From: Sphingobacteriia bacterium
Lineage (GTDB): Bacteria > Bacteroidota > Bacteroidia > NS11-12g > UBA955
NCBI GenBank assembly: GCA_021151535.1
Contig: JAGKXC010000044.1
Span: 1-16,604, forward strand
Reading direction: 5' to 3'
DNA: 16,604 nt
The notes under the pieces were generated by a model. That model worked only from the letters and a program-made list of their open reading frames with translations, did not search any database and was not told the origin of the DNA. Positions within the stretch are counted from its first letter, which is position 1; every line of letters begins with the position of its first letter. Below, one piece after another: positions 8,905 through 16,554 of the stretch. Both the position numbers and the translations under genes were made by a program.

Positions 8905-10326
8905 ATGCTTAAAAACCTAAAATTTAATACTTTACAAAACTCAATAATCCTTTTTTTGGGATTCTGTTTGGTATTAATGGCATGTAAACCAGAAAAATAT
9001 TTTACCGGTAAAACCCAACTTAAATTTTTAGATGATACCATTTGGTTTGATACTGTTTTTACCAAAAAACCAGGCTCAACCTATCCCATCAGTGTTACAA
9101 GAATTACAGCAGTAAAAAACAATGAAAAATCCATTGTTAATGCCAGCTTTCAATTAAAAGGCGGCAAAACATCGCCGTACAAAATTAATGTAAACGGAAT
9201 TGCCGGTCCCAATATTGAAAACATAGAAATACTTCCCGGAGATTCTGTTTTTGTTTTTATTCAATGCAAACTCGAGCCCAATAATCAACTAAATCCCATA
9301 CTGGTATTAGATTCTCTCATTTCCAATGTAAATGGCGCTGAATCAAAACTACTTCTCGCCGCTTATGGTTGGGATGCCACCTACTTAAAACGTCCAATCA
9401 TTACTACCAATATTACCTGGGATATTACAGATAAACCCTATGTGGTTTTAGACACTTTGTACATTGCAGACGGTGCAACATTAACCATTAAACCGGGCGT
9501 AGAAATCTATGCTTCGGCCCGCACGCCTTTTTACGTAGCCGGTGCAATTGACATCCAAGGCGAACCCAATAACAGGGTTTTAATTCGGGGCGATAAACCT
9601 ACTTACTACCCAAGTGTAATCCCAAACCAATGGACAGGAATTCACTTCCTGAAAGGATACCAAAATGGTAGAATTTCCTATACTGATATCACCAATGCCG
9701 CTGTTGGTATACGCGTTGATTCTCTTGCCTCCATAACGGGTGGTGGCGTAGAATTGCACAATACCAAAATTCAATATTGCGGCCAGGCCTGTCTAATCGG
9801 TATCTCAGCCCACGTAACCGCTACAAACTGCCTTTTTGCCGATGCCGGTTCATATGCCTTCCTAGGTTTCCTCGGAGGTAACTACTCATTCATGCACTGC
9901 ACCTTCGCCGAATATTCCGGCTTCTCATCCCGGCAAAATGGCCTCTTCGGATTTACCAATACCCAACGCGATGGCCTGGGCAATCTTATTAATTATCGCC
10001 CATTAGAATTAACCGTTTTCAATTCCATCATCTATGGATATAATTCAGAAGAAATTGATTACGACAAAACCACCAACACAACTTTCCAACTCGATTTCAG
10101 AAATAATTTTATCCGCTCTAAAAACCCTAACAGCATTTTAGGAACCGAAAACACACTGAATAAAGACCCTAAATTCAAGAGTACCGCGGATAACAACTAC
10201 CAAATCGACACCCTTTCGCCGGTAATTGGAAAAGGCATTATTCTTGGATCGCCAGTAACAGATGATCTATTAGGAAAAATACGGAAACCCAACCCTGATA
10301 TCGGTTGCTACGAAAGAATCCCTTAA
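8905..10326 (+). CDS. beta-helix lipoprotein of unknown function
   Basis: A 473-residue predicted lipoprotein. The signal peptide ends in a lipobox, LVLMAC, with Cys27 as the likely lipidated residue. Residues 28-165 form a beta-rich N-terminal region (FDTVFTKKPGS, LPGDSVFVFIQC) of no function I can name. From about residue 185 a right-handed parallel beta-helix begins, introduced by the typical cap strand GATLTIKPGVEIY and followed by successive GGGVELHNTKIQYC-like rungs. The C-terminus has DPKF, then SPVIGKG and a closing PDIGCYE, which resembles the choice-of-anchor Q ending common on such proteins. Beta-helix proteins are often polysaccharide-active or adhesive, but no catalytic residues can be assigned here. 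It is the last gene of the run, followed by a convergent tadA. Confidence 0.82.
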   Translation: MLKNLKFNTLQNSIILFLGFCLVLMACKPEKYFTGKTQLKFLDDTIWFDTVFTKKPGSTYPISVTRITAVKNNEKSIVNASFQLKGGKTSPYKINVNGIAGPNIENIEILPGDSVFVFIQCKLEPNNQLNPILVLDSLISNVNGAESKLLLAAYGWDATYLKRPIITTNITWDITDKPYVVLDTLYIADGATLTIKPGVEIYASARTPFYVAGAIDIQGEPNNRVLIRGDKPTYYPSVIPNQWTGIHFLKGYQNGRISYTDITNAAVGIRVDSLASITGGGVELHNTKIQYCGQACLIGISAHVTATNCLFADAGSYAFLGFLGGNYSFMHCTFAEYSGFSSRQNGLFGFTNTQRDGLGNLINYRPLELTVFNSIIYGYNSEEIDYDKTTNTTFQLDFRNNFIRSKNPNSILGTENTLNKDPKFKSTADNNYQIDTLSPVIGKGIILGSPVTDDLLGKIRKPNPDIGCYERIP

Positions 10327-10345
10327 AACAGCTTATAAATGAACA

Positions 10346-10370
10346 AATAGCATAAATACACCATGCTATT
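10346..10370. other. weak hairpin between convergent genes
   Basis: AATAGCAT (10346-10353) and ATGCTATT (10363-10370) are perfect inverted repeats around a 9-nt loop, placed between the stops of the lipoprotein gene and tadA. It is A/T-rich and lacks a T-run on either side, so termination here would be weak or Rho-assisted. Confidence 0.3.
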
Positions 10371-10404
10371 GAAGCCAATCCCGCAAGCAACAACGGTACA
10401 TTTC

Positions 10405-10854
10405 CTACTTACCTCTCTTAGACTTAAAAAAACTCCGCATCACCTCAGCGCAAGCATCTTCCAAAACGCCTGATTTCAATTCTGTTTTGCCCAACAATTC
10501 AGGAACCTGATTGCTATAGCCAAATTTGGGCTCAGCAGCACCCCAAACAATTCTGTTTAACCTAGACCATTTAATAGCCCCACCACACATCATACATGGC
10601 TCTATCGTTATATACAGTGTGCATTCCGTTAAATACTTTGAGTTTAAATAATCACTCGCCGCTGTAATAGCCAACATTTCCGCATGTGCAGTAACATCTT
10701 GCAAACGCTCAGTTTGGTTATATCCCTTGCCTATGATTTGATTTCCATGTACTACTACCGCACCAATCGGAACCTCACCTTCCTCAGCCGCCTGCAATGC
10801 CAAATCCAAGGCCTTGCCCATAAAATACTCATCGGTAAAAACTTCTTCCAACAT
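10405..10854 (-). CDS. tadA: tRNA-specific adenosine deaminase
   Basis: Zinc enzyme that converts the wobble adenosine (A34) of tRNA-Arg(ACG) to inosine. With the ATG at 10854 the protein has 149 residues, and the active site falls at His57 and Glu59 (TAHAEMLAI) and Cys87 and Cys90 (EPCMMCGGAI). This is the same numbering as E. coli TadA, which supports this start over a TTG at 10875 that would add seven residues (MWYYFLE). The typical Arg/Lys-rich C-terminal tail (SFFKSKRGK) is present. The gene converges on the lipoprotein gene and diverges from bshA across a 55-nt gap. Confidence 0.95.
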   Translation of the reverse strand: MLEEVFTDEYFMGKALDLALQAAEEGEVPIGAVVVHGNQIIGKGYNQTERLQDVTAHAEMLAITAASDYLNSKYLTECTLYITIEPCMMCGGAIKWSRLNRIVWGAAEPKFGYSNQVPELLGKTELKSGVLEDACAEVMRSFFKSKRGK

Positions 10855-10872
10855 TTCTAAGAAATAATACCA

Positions 10873-10880
10873 CAAACCTA
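10873..10880 (-). promoter_or_regulatory. putative -7 box for tadA
   Basis: Read on the - strand this is TAGGTTTG, an exact TAnnTTTG match, 18 nt upstream of the chosen ATG. No TTG -33 element is found at the usual distance. It lies only 11 nt from the opposite-facing bshA box. Confidence 0.42.
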
Positions 10881-10891
10881 CATTTTTTCAG

Positions 10892-10899
10892 GAACTTTG
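10892..10899 (+). promoter_or_regulatory. putative -7 box for bshA
   Basis: GAACTTTG differs from TAnnTTTG only at the first base and stands 10 nt before the bshA ATG. No clear -33 element is visible. It would give a very short leader. Confidence 0.35.
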
Positions 10900-10909
10900 T
10901 TACTTAATC

Positions 10910-12034
10910 ATGAGAATAGGAATTGTTTGTTATCCAACTTTTGGTGGAAGTGGTGTTTTGGCAACAGAATTGGGAAAAGCTTTGGCAGCAAAAAACCATG
11001 AAATTCATTTCATTAGCTATAACCAACCTGCCCGTTTGGATACCTTTACAGAAAATATCTATTACCACGAAATCGTAATCGCCAAATATCCTTTATTCGA
11101 ATACGCCCCATATGAAACTGCTTTGGCAGGCAAAATGGTCGATATTGTAAAATCAGCCAAACTCGATGTTCTTCACGTTCATTATGCCATTCCGCACGCC
11201 TCAGCAGCGTTAATGGCCCAATCCGTTTTAAAAGAAATGGGCATTAACATTCCCGTTGTAACCACGCTTCACGGTACAGATATTACCCTAGTTGGACGTG
11301 AAATAACCTATGAACCCGTAGTTTCTTGGAGTATTAATAATTCCAATGCTGTTACTGCCGTTTCACTAAACCTCAAAGAAGATACGTTAAAGCACTTTAA
11401 CATCACAAAGCATATACACGTAATTCCTAACTTCATTGATTTCAATCGCTTCAATAAAAAGCCGAAAGAACACTTCAAACAGATGATCGCTCCCCATCAG
11501 GAAAAAATCATCATCCATACTTCCAACTTCCGAAAAGTGAAAAGAATTGAAGATGTAATTCGCACTTTCCAAATTATTCAACAATCCGTGCCGTCGAAAT
11601 TGGTGTTAATTGGCGATGGACCTGAAAGATCAAATATCGAAAAAACTTGCCGAGAACTCAATGTTTGTCAATGGGTTACATTTTTAGGTAAACAAGAAGC
11701 CATCGAAGAAATTCTTTCCATTGGCGATTTATTCCTTCTCCCTTCTGAATCAGAATCTTTTGGTTTGGCCGCACTCGAAGCCATGGCCTGCGAAGTCCCT
11801 GTAATTAGCTCCAATGCTGGTGGAATTCCAGAAGTTAACATTCATGGTGAAACCGGTTATTTGGCAGATGTAGGCGATGTAGAATCCATGGCCAAACACG
11901 CTATCGCCCTATTAAGCGACCCAGAAAAGCACGAAGCCTTTAGGAAAAACGCTTTGAAACACGCGCATTCATTTGATTTGCAAGAAATTTTACTGCAATA
12001 TGAATCGGTGTACCAATCGGTAATTAACCCTTAA
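10910..12034 (+). CDS. bshA: N-acetyl-alpha-D-glucosaminyl L-malate synthase
   Basis: First enzyme of bacillithiol synthesis: a retaining GT4 glycosyltransferase joining UDP-GlcNAc to L-malate in the cytoplasm. The 374-residue length fits the ~377 of B. subtilis BshA. Family landmarks include the start MRIGIVCYPTFGGSGVLA, LDVLHVHYAIPHASAA, TTLHGTDITLVG and VIPNFIDFNRF. In the C-terminal domain there are HTSNFRKVKRI, LIGDGPER and the nucleotide-sugar motif Glu282-x7-Glu290 within SESESFGLAALEA. The bshB and bshC partners are not in this window. The gene is convergent with oxyR, and their stop codons overlap by four bases. Confidence 0.96.
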   Translation: MRIGIVCYPTFGGSGVLATELGKALAAKNHEIHFISYNQPARLDTFTENIYYHEIVIAKYPLFEYAPYETALAGKMVDIVKSAKLDVLHVHYAIPHASAALMAQSVLKEMGINIPVVTTLHGTDITLVGREITYEPVVSWSINNSNAVTAVSLNLKEDTLKHFNITKHIHVIPNFIDFNRFNKKPKEHFKQMIAPHQEKIIIHTSNFRKVKRIEDVIRTFQIIQQSVPSKLVLIGDGPERSNIEKTCRELNVCQWVTFLGKQEAIEEILSIGDLFLLPSESESFGLAALEAMACEVPVISSNAGGIPEVNIHGETGYLADVGDVESMAKHAIALLSDPEKHEAFRKNALKHAHSFDLQEILLQYESVYQSVINP

Positions 12035-12969
12035 TCAATCAACAAAACGCGCAATTTCTCTTTGCGCTGCTCCTTACTAGGAATACATTTTAAAATTGTA
12101 TCCCGCAAGGCCCTAACCAGCCTAGCTTTCACGTGTTCGTAATTCATCACCATACTAATTTCACGCACCGGAACCGGATCCTTGAAGGGTCGCAATTGCT
12201 TCTTCTGTGATTTACTCAACTTCTCAATCACAAACTCTGGGATTACCGTCATCCCAAAATCCGTATCCACCAAATTAATCAGGGTATCAATACTCCCGGC
12301 CTCATACATTAAGCCACTGCTTACCTGCGATTGTTTTTTCAACTCACAAAGGTTCAACACCTGATTACGCATACAATGCCCCTCCTCCAATAACAATAAC
12401 CGATTCACATCAATATCCTTAGGCAAAACAAATTCCTTCTTGAAACCCTTTTCTCCAGGACCGATATATAGCATATACTGCTCATAATACAGCGGAAACT
12501 CCTTAATAGATTTTTCCTTTAACGGCGTAGCCAAAATTCCAATATCAATCTGCGATGATTTCAGTTTTACCACCAAATCTTCCGTGGTTAACTCTGAAAC
12601 CTTCAATACAACCTTGGGATATTTATTGGTAAATTTTTTGATAAATAACGGCAACAAATAAGGAGCAACCGTAGGGATGATTCCCACGCGCAACTCACCA
12701 GAAATCTCTCCTTTTTCTAATTGCACCAATTGATGCATCTGCTCCGATTCTTGTAAAATCTTTCTCGCCTGATTCAACACCTCAATTCCTACCTCCGTAG
12801 GAATAACCGGCTGTTTACTGCGATCAAAAATCACAACACCCAACTCCTCTTCCAACTTCTTAATCATCATACTCAGCGTTGCTTGCGTCACATTACAAGA
12901 TTCTGCGGCTTTTAAAAAATGGCGATGCTGGTCAACCGCCACTATATACTCCAGTTGCTGAAAATTCAT
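12031..12969 (-). CDS. oxyR: OxyR-type LysR regulator, peroxide sensing
   Basis: LysR-family regulator of 312 residues. The N-terminal winged helix (1-60) has HRHFLKAAESCNVTQATLS as recognition region. The effector domain contains EEGHCMRNQVLNLCEL, placing Cys199 and Cys208 at the same numbering as the two redox cysteines of E. coli OxyR, which form a disulfide on contact with hydrogen peroxide. The helix GSIDTLINLVDTDFGMTVIP further matches OxyR proteins. This makes a peroxide-sensing role very likely, though target genes cannot be read here. A promoter with both -33 and -7 elements sits directly upstream (12990-13021). It overlaps the bshA stop by four bases and lies downstream of uup on the same strand. 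Confidence 0.93.
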   Translation of the reverse strand: MNFQQLEYIVAVDQHRHFLKAAESCNVTQATLSMMIKKLEEELGVVIFDRSKQPVIPTEVGIEVLNQARKILQESEQMHQLVQLEKGEISGELRVGIIPTVAPYLLPLFIKKFTNKYPKVVLKVSELTTEDLVVKLKSSQIDIGILATPLKEKSIKEFPLYYEQYMLYIGPGEKGFKKEFVLPKDIDVNRLLLLEEGHCMRNQVLNLCELKKQSQVSSGLMYEAGSIDTLINLVDTDFGMTVIPEFVIEKLSKSQKKQLRPFKDPVPVREISMVMNYEHVKARLVRALRDTILKCIPSKEQRKEKLRVLLID

Positions 12970-12989
12970 AAGAAAAATCTATATTAAAC

Positions 12990-13021
12990 CAAACTTAATC
13001 AAAAGCATCTATAATCACAAA
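12990..13021 (-). promoter_or_regulatory. oxyR promoter with -33 and -7 elements
   Basis: On the - strand, TTTG (13021-13018) is followed after exactly 20 bp by TAAGTTTG (12997-12990). This fits the Bacteroidota housekeeping promoter TTTG-N19-21-TAnnTTTG. The predicted transcript starts about 10-15 nt before the ATG at 12969. It is the only start in the window with both elements clear, and it lies after the uup stop, so oxyR can be expressed independently of uup. Confidence 0.68.
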
Positions 13022-13051
13022 CGCATTTAATCAACACCCACAGAATTCCTA

Positions 13052-14977
13052 TTAAAACAACTCACTCAATTCCAACCACCTCATACCCTTCTCATCAAGC
13101 AAGCTCTCAATAATACTCATTCTATCGCCTATCGCCGAAATACGTTCAAACTCAGTACTTAATCCGTTTAACTCCTCTTGTAATTCTAATTTCTCCGCCT
13201 CTAAAGCAGCAATATCTTTATCCAATTGTTCAAACTCAAACTTCTCCTTATAGCTAGCCTTCTTCTTCGAAGCATCTACCGCAGCAGTTGCAGCTACCTC
13301 CGCCACCTTCTCAACCACCTGTAAACCCAACTTCTCTGCTCCCGCCCTTTGCTTTTCCTCCTGCTCCAAGCGCTGCTCCTCAATGTCCGCCCATTCTCTG
13401 TAATCACTGTAATTTCCTGGAAAATCTTTCACAATACCATCGCCCTCAAAAACAAAACAATGATCCACAACTTTATCCATGAAATAACGATCGTGACTTA
13501 CCACTAACAAACATCCACCATAACCCACCAAAAAGTTTTCTAACACACCCAAGGTTTCAATATCCAAATCATTCGTTGGCTCATCCAAAATCAAGAAATT
13601 GGGCGATTTCATTAAAATCGTTAACAAATACAATCTTCTTCTCTCTCCTCCACTCAATTTCACCACAAAATCATATTGCTTCTGATAATCAAAACCAAAC
13701 TGCATCAGCAATTGAGAAGCCGTTAATTTCAAGCCCCCATCCATCATGATGTAATCCGCCACATCCCTTACCACATCTATCACCTTCTTCCCCTCATCAA
13801 TCTTCATCCCCAACTGATTATAATATCCAAAAATCATGGTATCACCCAAAATCACCTTACCGGCATCTGGCATTTCTAATCCCATAATCATATTCAAAAA
13901 CGTAGATTTTCCTACCCCATTTTTCCCTACAATACCTACTTTTTCTCCCCTTTTAAAAATATAGCTAAAATCATCTAAGATCTTTCTATCTCCAAATTGC
14001 TTGTTCACGTGATGCAATTCCAAAATCTTGGCACCCATGCGCTCCATTCGAATCGAAATATTCATCTCACGCTTATGTTGAATACCCGAAATGCGCTTTT
14101 CCAAATCATCAAATGCTTCAACCCTACTCTTGCTCTTGGTAGTGCGCGCCTTGGGCATTCTTCTTACCCAATCCAATTCTCTGCGATACAAGTTTTTATC
14201 CTTTTCTAACTCACTCGCCTGCACAGATTCACGCAATGCCTTGTTCTCAATAAAATAGCTGTAATTACCCTTGTATGAGTATAGTTCTCCCCTATCCAAT
14301 TCCAAAATTCTATCGCAAACCCTATCCAAAAAATAACGATCGTGGGTAACCAACAACAACGTTAAATCCTTTTGACCCAAATAACCCTCCAACCATTCAA
14401 TCATCGATAAATCCAAATGGTTGGTAGGTTCGTCCATGATGATCAAATCCGGCTGAGCCAACAACACTTGCGCCAAAGCCACTCGCTTCCTCTGTCCTCC
14501 GCTTAAACTATCAGTTAACTGATCAAAATTTGTGATTTGCAATTGCGTTAAAACCTGTTGAACCTTGTGTTCGTAATCCCAAGCTCCCAAATTGTTCATT
14601 TTTTCAGTGGCAGAATCAAGCATTTTGGCAGATTCATCGTTTGTATGCTTCTCATGCATTTCCACCGCGCGCTCATATTGTGCAACAGCTGCCGCTACCT
14701 CACCAGCCTCACCTAAAACCTGCTCTAAAACCGTTTTTCCGTTATAAAGAATGGGCTCCTGAGATAAATATCCTATTTGTATTTCTTTGCGAATAATCGC
14801 AAGTCCAGCATCAGGCGATTCTTGCTTTGTCAATATCTTTAAAAGGGTACTTTTTCCCTGACCATTGGCAGCAACCAAAGCCACTTTTTCACCCTGCTGA
14901 ATCCCAAAAGATATCCCATTCAAAACTGGCTTATCATGCCAAGTTTTCTTCAATTGCTCAACCGAAATATAATTCAT
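13052..14977 (-). CDS. uup: ABC-F ATPase, Uup type
   Basis: Soluble ABC-F protein of 641 residues with two ATP-binding cassettes and no membrane domain; members bind the ribosome and affect translation or stalled complexes. Cassette 1 has Walker A AANGQGKST (36-44), with Ala36 replacing the usual first Gly, signature LSGGQ (158-162) and Walker B MDEPTN (181-186). Cassette 2 has GKNGVGKST (351-359), LSGGE (441-445) and LDEPTNDLD with Glu466. A linker of about 80 residues with RRMPKARTTKSK lies between the cassettes. After an Ala/Glu-rich stretch near 545-580, the C-terminal ~60 residues form the coiled coil typical of Uup (SYKEKFEFEQLDKDIAALE), which favours Uup over EttA or antibiotic-resistance members. 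The symbol rests on this domain plan, not on a database search. Confidence 0.88.
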   Translation of the reverse strand: MNYISVEQLKKTWHDKPVLNGISFGIQQGEKVALVAANGQGKSTLLKILTKQESPDAGLAIIRKEIQIGYLSQEPILYNGKTVLEQVLGEAGEVAAAVAQYERAVEMHEKHTNDESAKMLDSATEKMNNLGAWDYEHKVQQVLTQLQITNFDQLTDSLSGGQRKRVALAQVLLAQPDLIIMDEPTNHLDLSMIEWLEGYLGQKDLTLLLVTHDRYFLDRVCDRILELDRGELYSYKGNYSYFIENKALRESVQASELEKDKNLYRRELDWVRRMPKARTTKSKSRVEAFDDLEKRISGIQHKREMNISIRMERMGAKILELHHVNKQFGDRKILDDFSYIFKRGEKVGIVGKNGVGKSTFLNMIMGLEMPDAGKVILGDTMIFGYYNQLGMKIDEGKKVIDVVRDVADYIMMDGGLKLTASQLLMQFGFDYQKQYDFVVKLSGGERRRLYLLTILMKSPNFLILDEPTNDLDIETLGVLENFLVGYGGCLLVVSHDRYFMDKVVDHCFVFEGDGIVKDFPGNYSDYREWADIEEQRLEQEEKQRAGAEKLGLQVVEKVAEVAATAAVDASKKKASYKEKFEFEQLDKDIAALEAEKLELQEELNGLSTEFERISAIGDRMSIIESLLDEKGMRWLELSELF

Positions 14978-15021
14978 ATCCTACCTGCTTTTTATTCCCA
15001 AAACCCAAAGAATTTGGCCCA

Positions 15022-15029
15022 CAAAACTA
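15022..15029 (-). promoter_or_regulatory. putative -7 box for uup
   Basis: On the - strand this reads TAGTTTTG, an exact TAnnTTTG match, 44 nt upstream of the uup ATG. A TTG -33 element at the expected spacing is not seen, so the call rests on one element. Confidence 0.4.
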
Positions 15030-15052
15030 CGCCCGATTTTCCCAAATTGAAC

Positions 15053-15060
15053 TATCTTAG
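15053..15060 (+). promoter_or_regulatory. putative -7 box for the esterase gene
   Basis: TATCTTAG matches TAnnTTTG at all but one fixed position and lies 8 nt before the ATG at 15069. It closely resembles the box at 1423-1430. No -33 element is evident. Confidence 0.35.
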
Positions 15061-15068
15061 CCACCAAT

Positions 15069-16547
15069 ATGAAATATAACTGGCGATGGGTATTTATTAT
15101 CCTATTTCTCGGATTGTTTACCAATCAAATTTTGGCACAAAACAGCCTAGAATTACCCAATATTATTGCCAATTCTAAACCCCAGCATCTTCCCAAACAG
15201 TTTATTGGCACATTCACAGGAAAACTATCAATTCTACAAGGGAGCAAAGAATTAAATAGCAATAATACTAGCATGCAATTGAGTATTTATCCTGCTGAAG
15301 AGATATCGAAATATAATTATACAATCATTTATACTTCAAATGGCATAAAAGATGTCCGTGCTTATTTACTTACAGTAACGGATAGTGCCAATGGCTTGGC
15401 CTCATTGGATGAACGAAATGGAATAGTAATGCCAATTAGTATTTTCGCTAATAAAATTATTAGCAATTTTACGCTCAACCAACAAGATCAAATCACCATG
15501 ATTGTATCATTTAGCAAACTCATGGCGCAAATGGAATTATACCATGGAAGCGAAACTTCAACTTCTAAAATCAATCCCATAAACAAGGTTTCGCCAACAG
15601 ATCCTGATATCATTGTAGATTCAAAACGAATTTCAACCTATCAGTCGGCAACCCTCATAAGAGAAACAGAACCAAATGTTTCTAGTGGAAACCTAATTCA
15701 ATTCGGTTACATTCCTTCTCAATTTACCAATGCGCATCGCGTGGCTGTTTGGTTGCCAAAAGATTATCAGCCCGGTCAAAACTATGCAGTCATCTACATG
15801 CACGATGGGCAAATGCTTTTCGATTCAAATAGTACTTGGAATCACCAAGAATGGGGAATAGACGAACTCATCACCAAAACACACAGAAAAGCCATTGTTG
15901 TTGGTATTTGGAATGATGGCATCAACCGCTCCGGCGATTACTTTCCCCAAAAAGTGTGGGACAATTACCTTACAAAAAATGATAGAGATTCAATCCTCAA
16001 ATTCATTGGTGGCAAAAACGCACTTTTTGGTCCCATCGGTGCCCACTCAGATAACTACCTCAAATTTCTCACAACAGAACTCAAACCCCTGATCGATAGC
16101 ATTTTCAAACCCGGCACCGATGCCGCACACACCTACATCGCCGGAGCTAGTATGGGCGGCTTAATCTCTGCCTACGCCATTTGTGAATACCCTGAAATCT
16201 TCGGAACAGCGATCTGTTTATCTACGCATTGGCCTGGTACATCACACCTACGATACCCCAATACTCCTATCGCCCTCCAACAATACCTCTCCGAACACCT
16301 CCCTAATCCAAAAAACCATAAAATCTTCTTCGCCCACGGAACCGGTTACCTCGATTCCCTCTATACCCAAAACCAACTTAACGTTGATAAAATCATGTCA
16401 AAAAAAGGTTACAAACCCAACGTCAATTGGAAAACCGTCGTTTATTTGAAAGCCGATCACAAAGAATCAGAATGGCAAAAACAAATGGTAGACGCCCTTA
16501 ACTTTACCATGCCTTTGCCCCCAAATAAGAAACAAAAGTCTAAGTAA
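15069..16547 (+). CDS. exported esterase-fold (PF00756-like) hydrolase with extra N-terminal domain
   Basis: Predicted exported alpha/beta hydrolase of 492 residues. A Sec signal peptide ends near Ala23-Gln24 (ILA|QNS). Residues ~35-200 form a beta-rich region I do not recognise. From about 215 the esterase D/enterochelin-esterase fold begins: RVAVWLPKDY, AVIYMHDGQMLFD, AIVVGIWNDG, then the nucleophile elbow GASMGG with Ser361. His464 in ADHKESEW is the probable catalytic His and Asp429 in GYLDSLY a candidate acid. Relatives include siderophore esterases, S-formylglutathione hydrolases and acetyl-xylan or feruloyl esterases; the sequence does not decide between them. It diverges from uup, and a second + strand gene starts 7 nt after its stop. 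Confidence 0.85.
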   Translation: MKYNWRWVFIILFLGLFTNQILAQNSLELPNIIANSKPQHLPKQFIGTFTGKLSILQGSKELNSNNTSMQLSIYPAEEISKYNYTIIYTSNGIKDVRAYLLTVTDSANGLASLDERNGIVMPISIFANKIISNFTLNQQDQITMIVSFSKLMAQMELYHGSETSTSKINPINKVSPTDPDIIVDSKRISTYQSATLIRETEPNVSSGNLIQFGYIPSQFTNAHRVAVWLPKDYQPGQNYAVIYMHDGQMLFDSNSTWNHQEWGIDELITKTHRKAIVVGIWNDGINRSGDYFPQKVWDNYLTKNDRDSILKFIGGKNALFGPIGAHSDNYLKFLTTELKPLIDSIFKPGTDAAHTYIAGASMGGLISAYAICEYPEIFGTAICLSTHWPGTSHLRYPNTPIALQQYLSEHLPNPKNHKIFFAHGTGYLDSLYTQNQLNVDKIMSKKGYKPNVNWKTVVYLKADHKESEWQKQMVDALNFTMPLPPNKKQKSK

Positions 16548-16554
16548 AACTCCC

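Noticed and set aside
8886..8912. Eight-codon open frame (MPKKKIHA) overlapping the lipoprotein start, considered as a leader peptide.
   Set aside because: It is too short and has no attenuator-like hairpin after it; such frames occur by chance in A-rich sequence.
10855..10875. TTG start at 10875 for tadA.
   Set aside because: The ATG at 10854 puts the catalytic residues at the exact E. coli TadA numbering, and the TTG lies inside the candidate -7 box.
12998..13017. An OxyR operator within the oxyR promoter spacer (ATAG-like tetranucleotide on the - strand).
   Set aside because: Only one half-element is visible and no second copy at the 7-bp OxyR spacing; not enough to claim autoregulation.
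13288..13482. Proline-rich open frame on the + strand opposite uup.
   Set aside because: It is the antisense image of the Ala/Glu-rich linker of Uup; it has no initiation signal or family resemblance.
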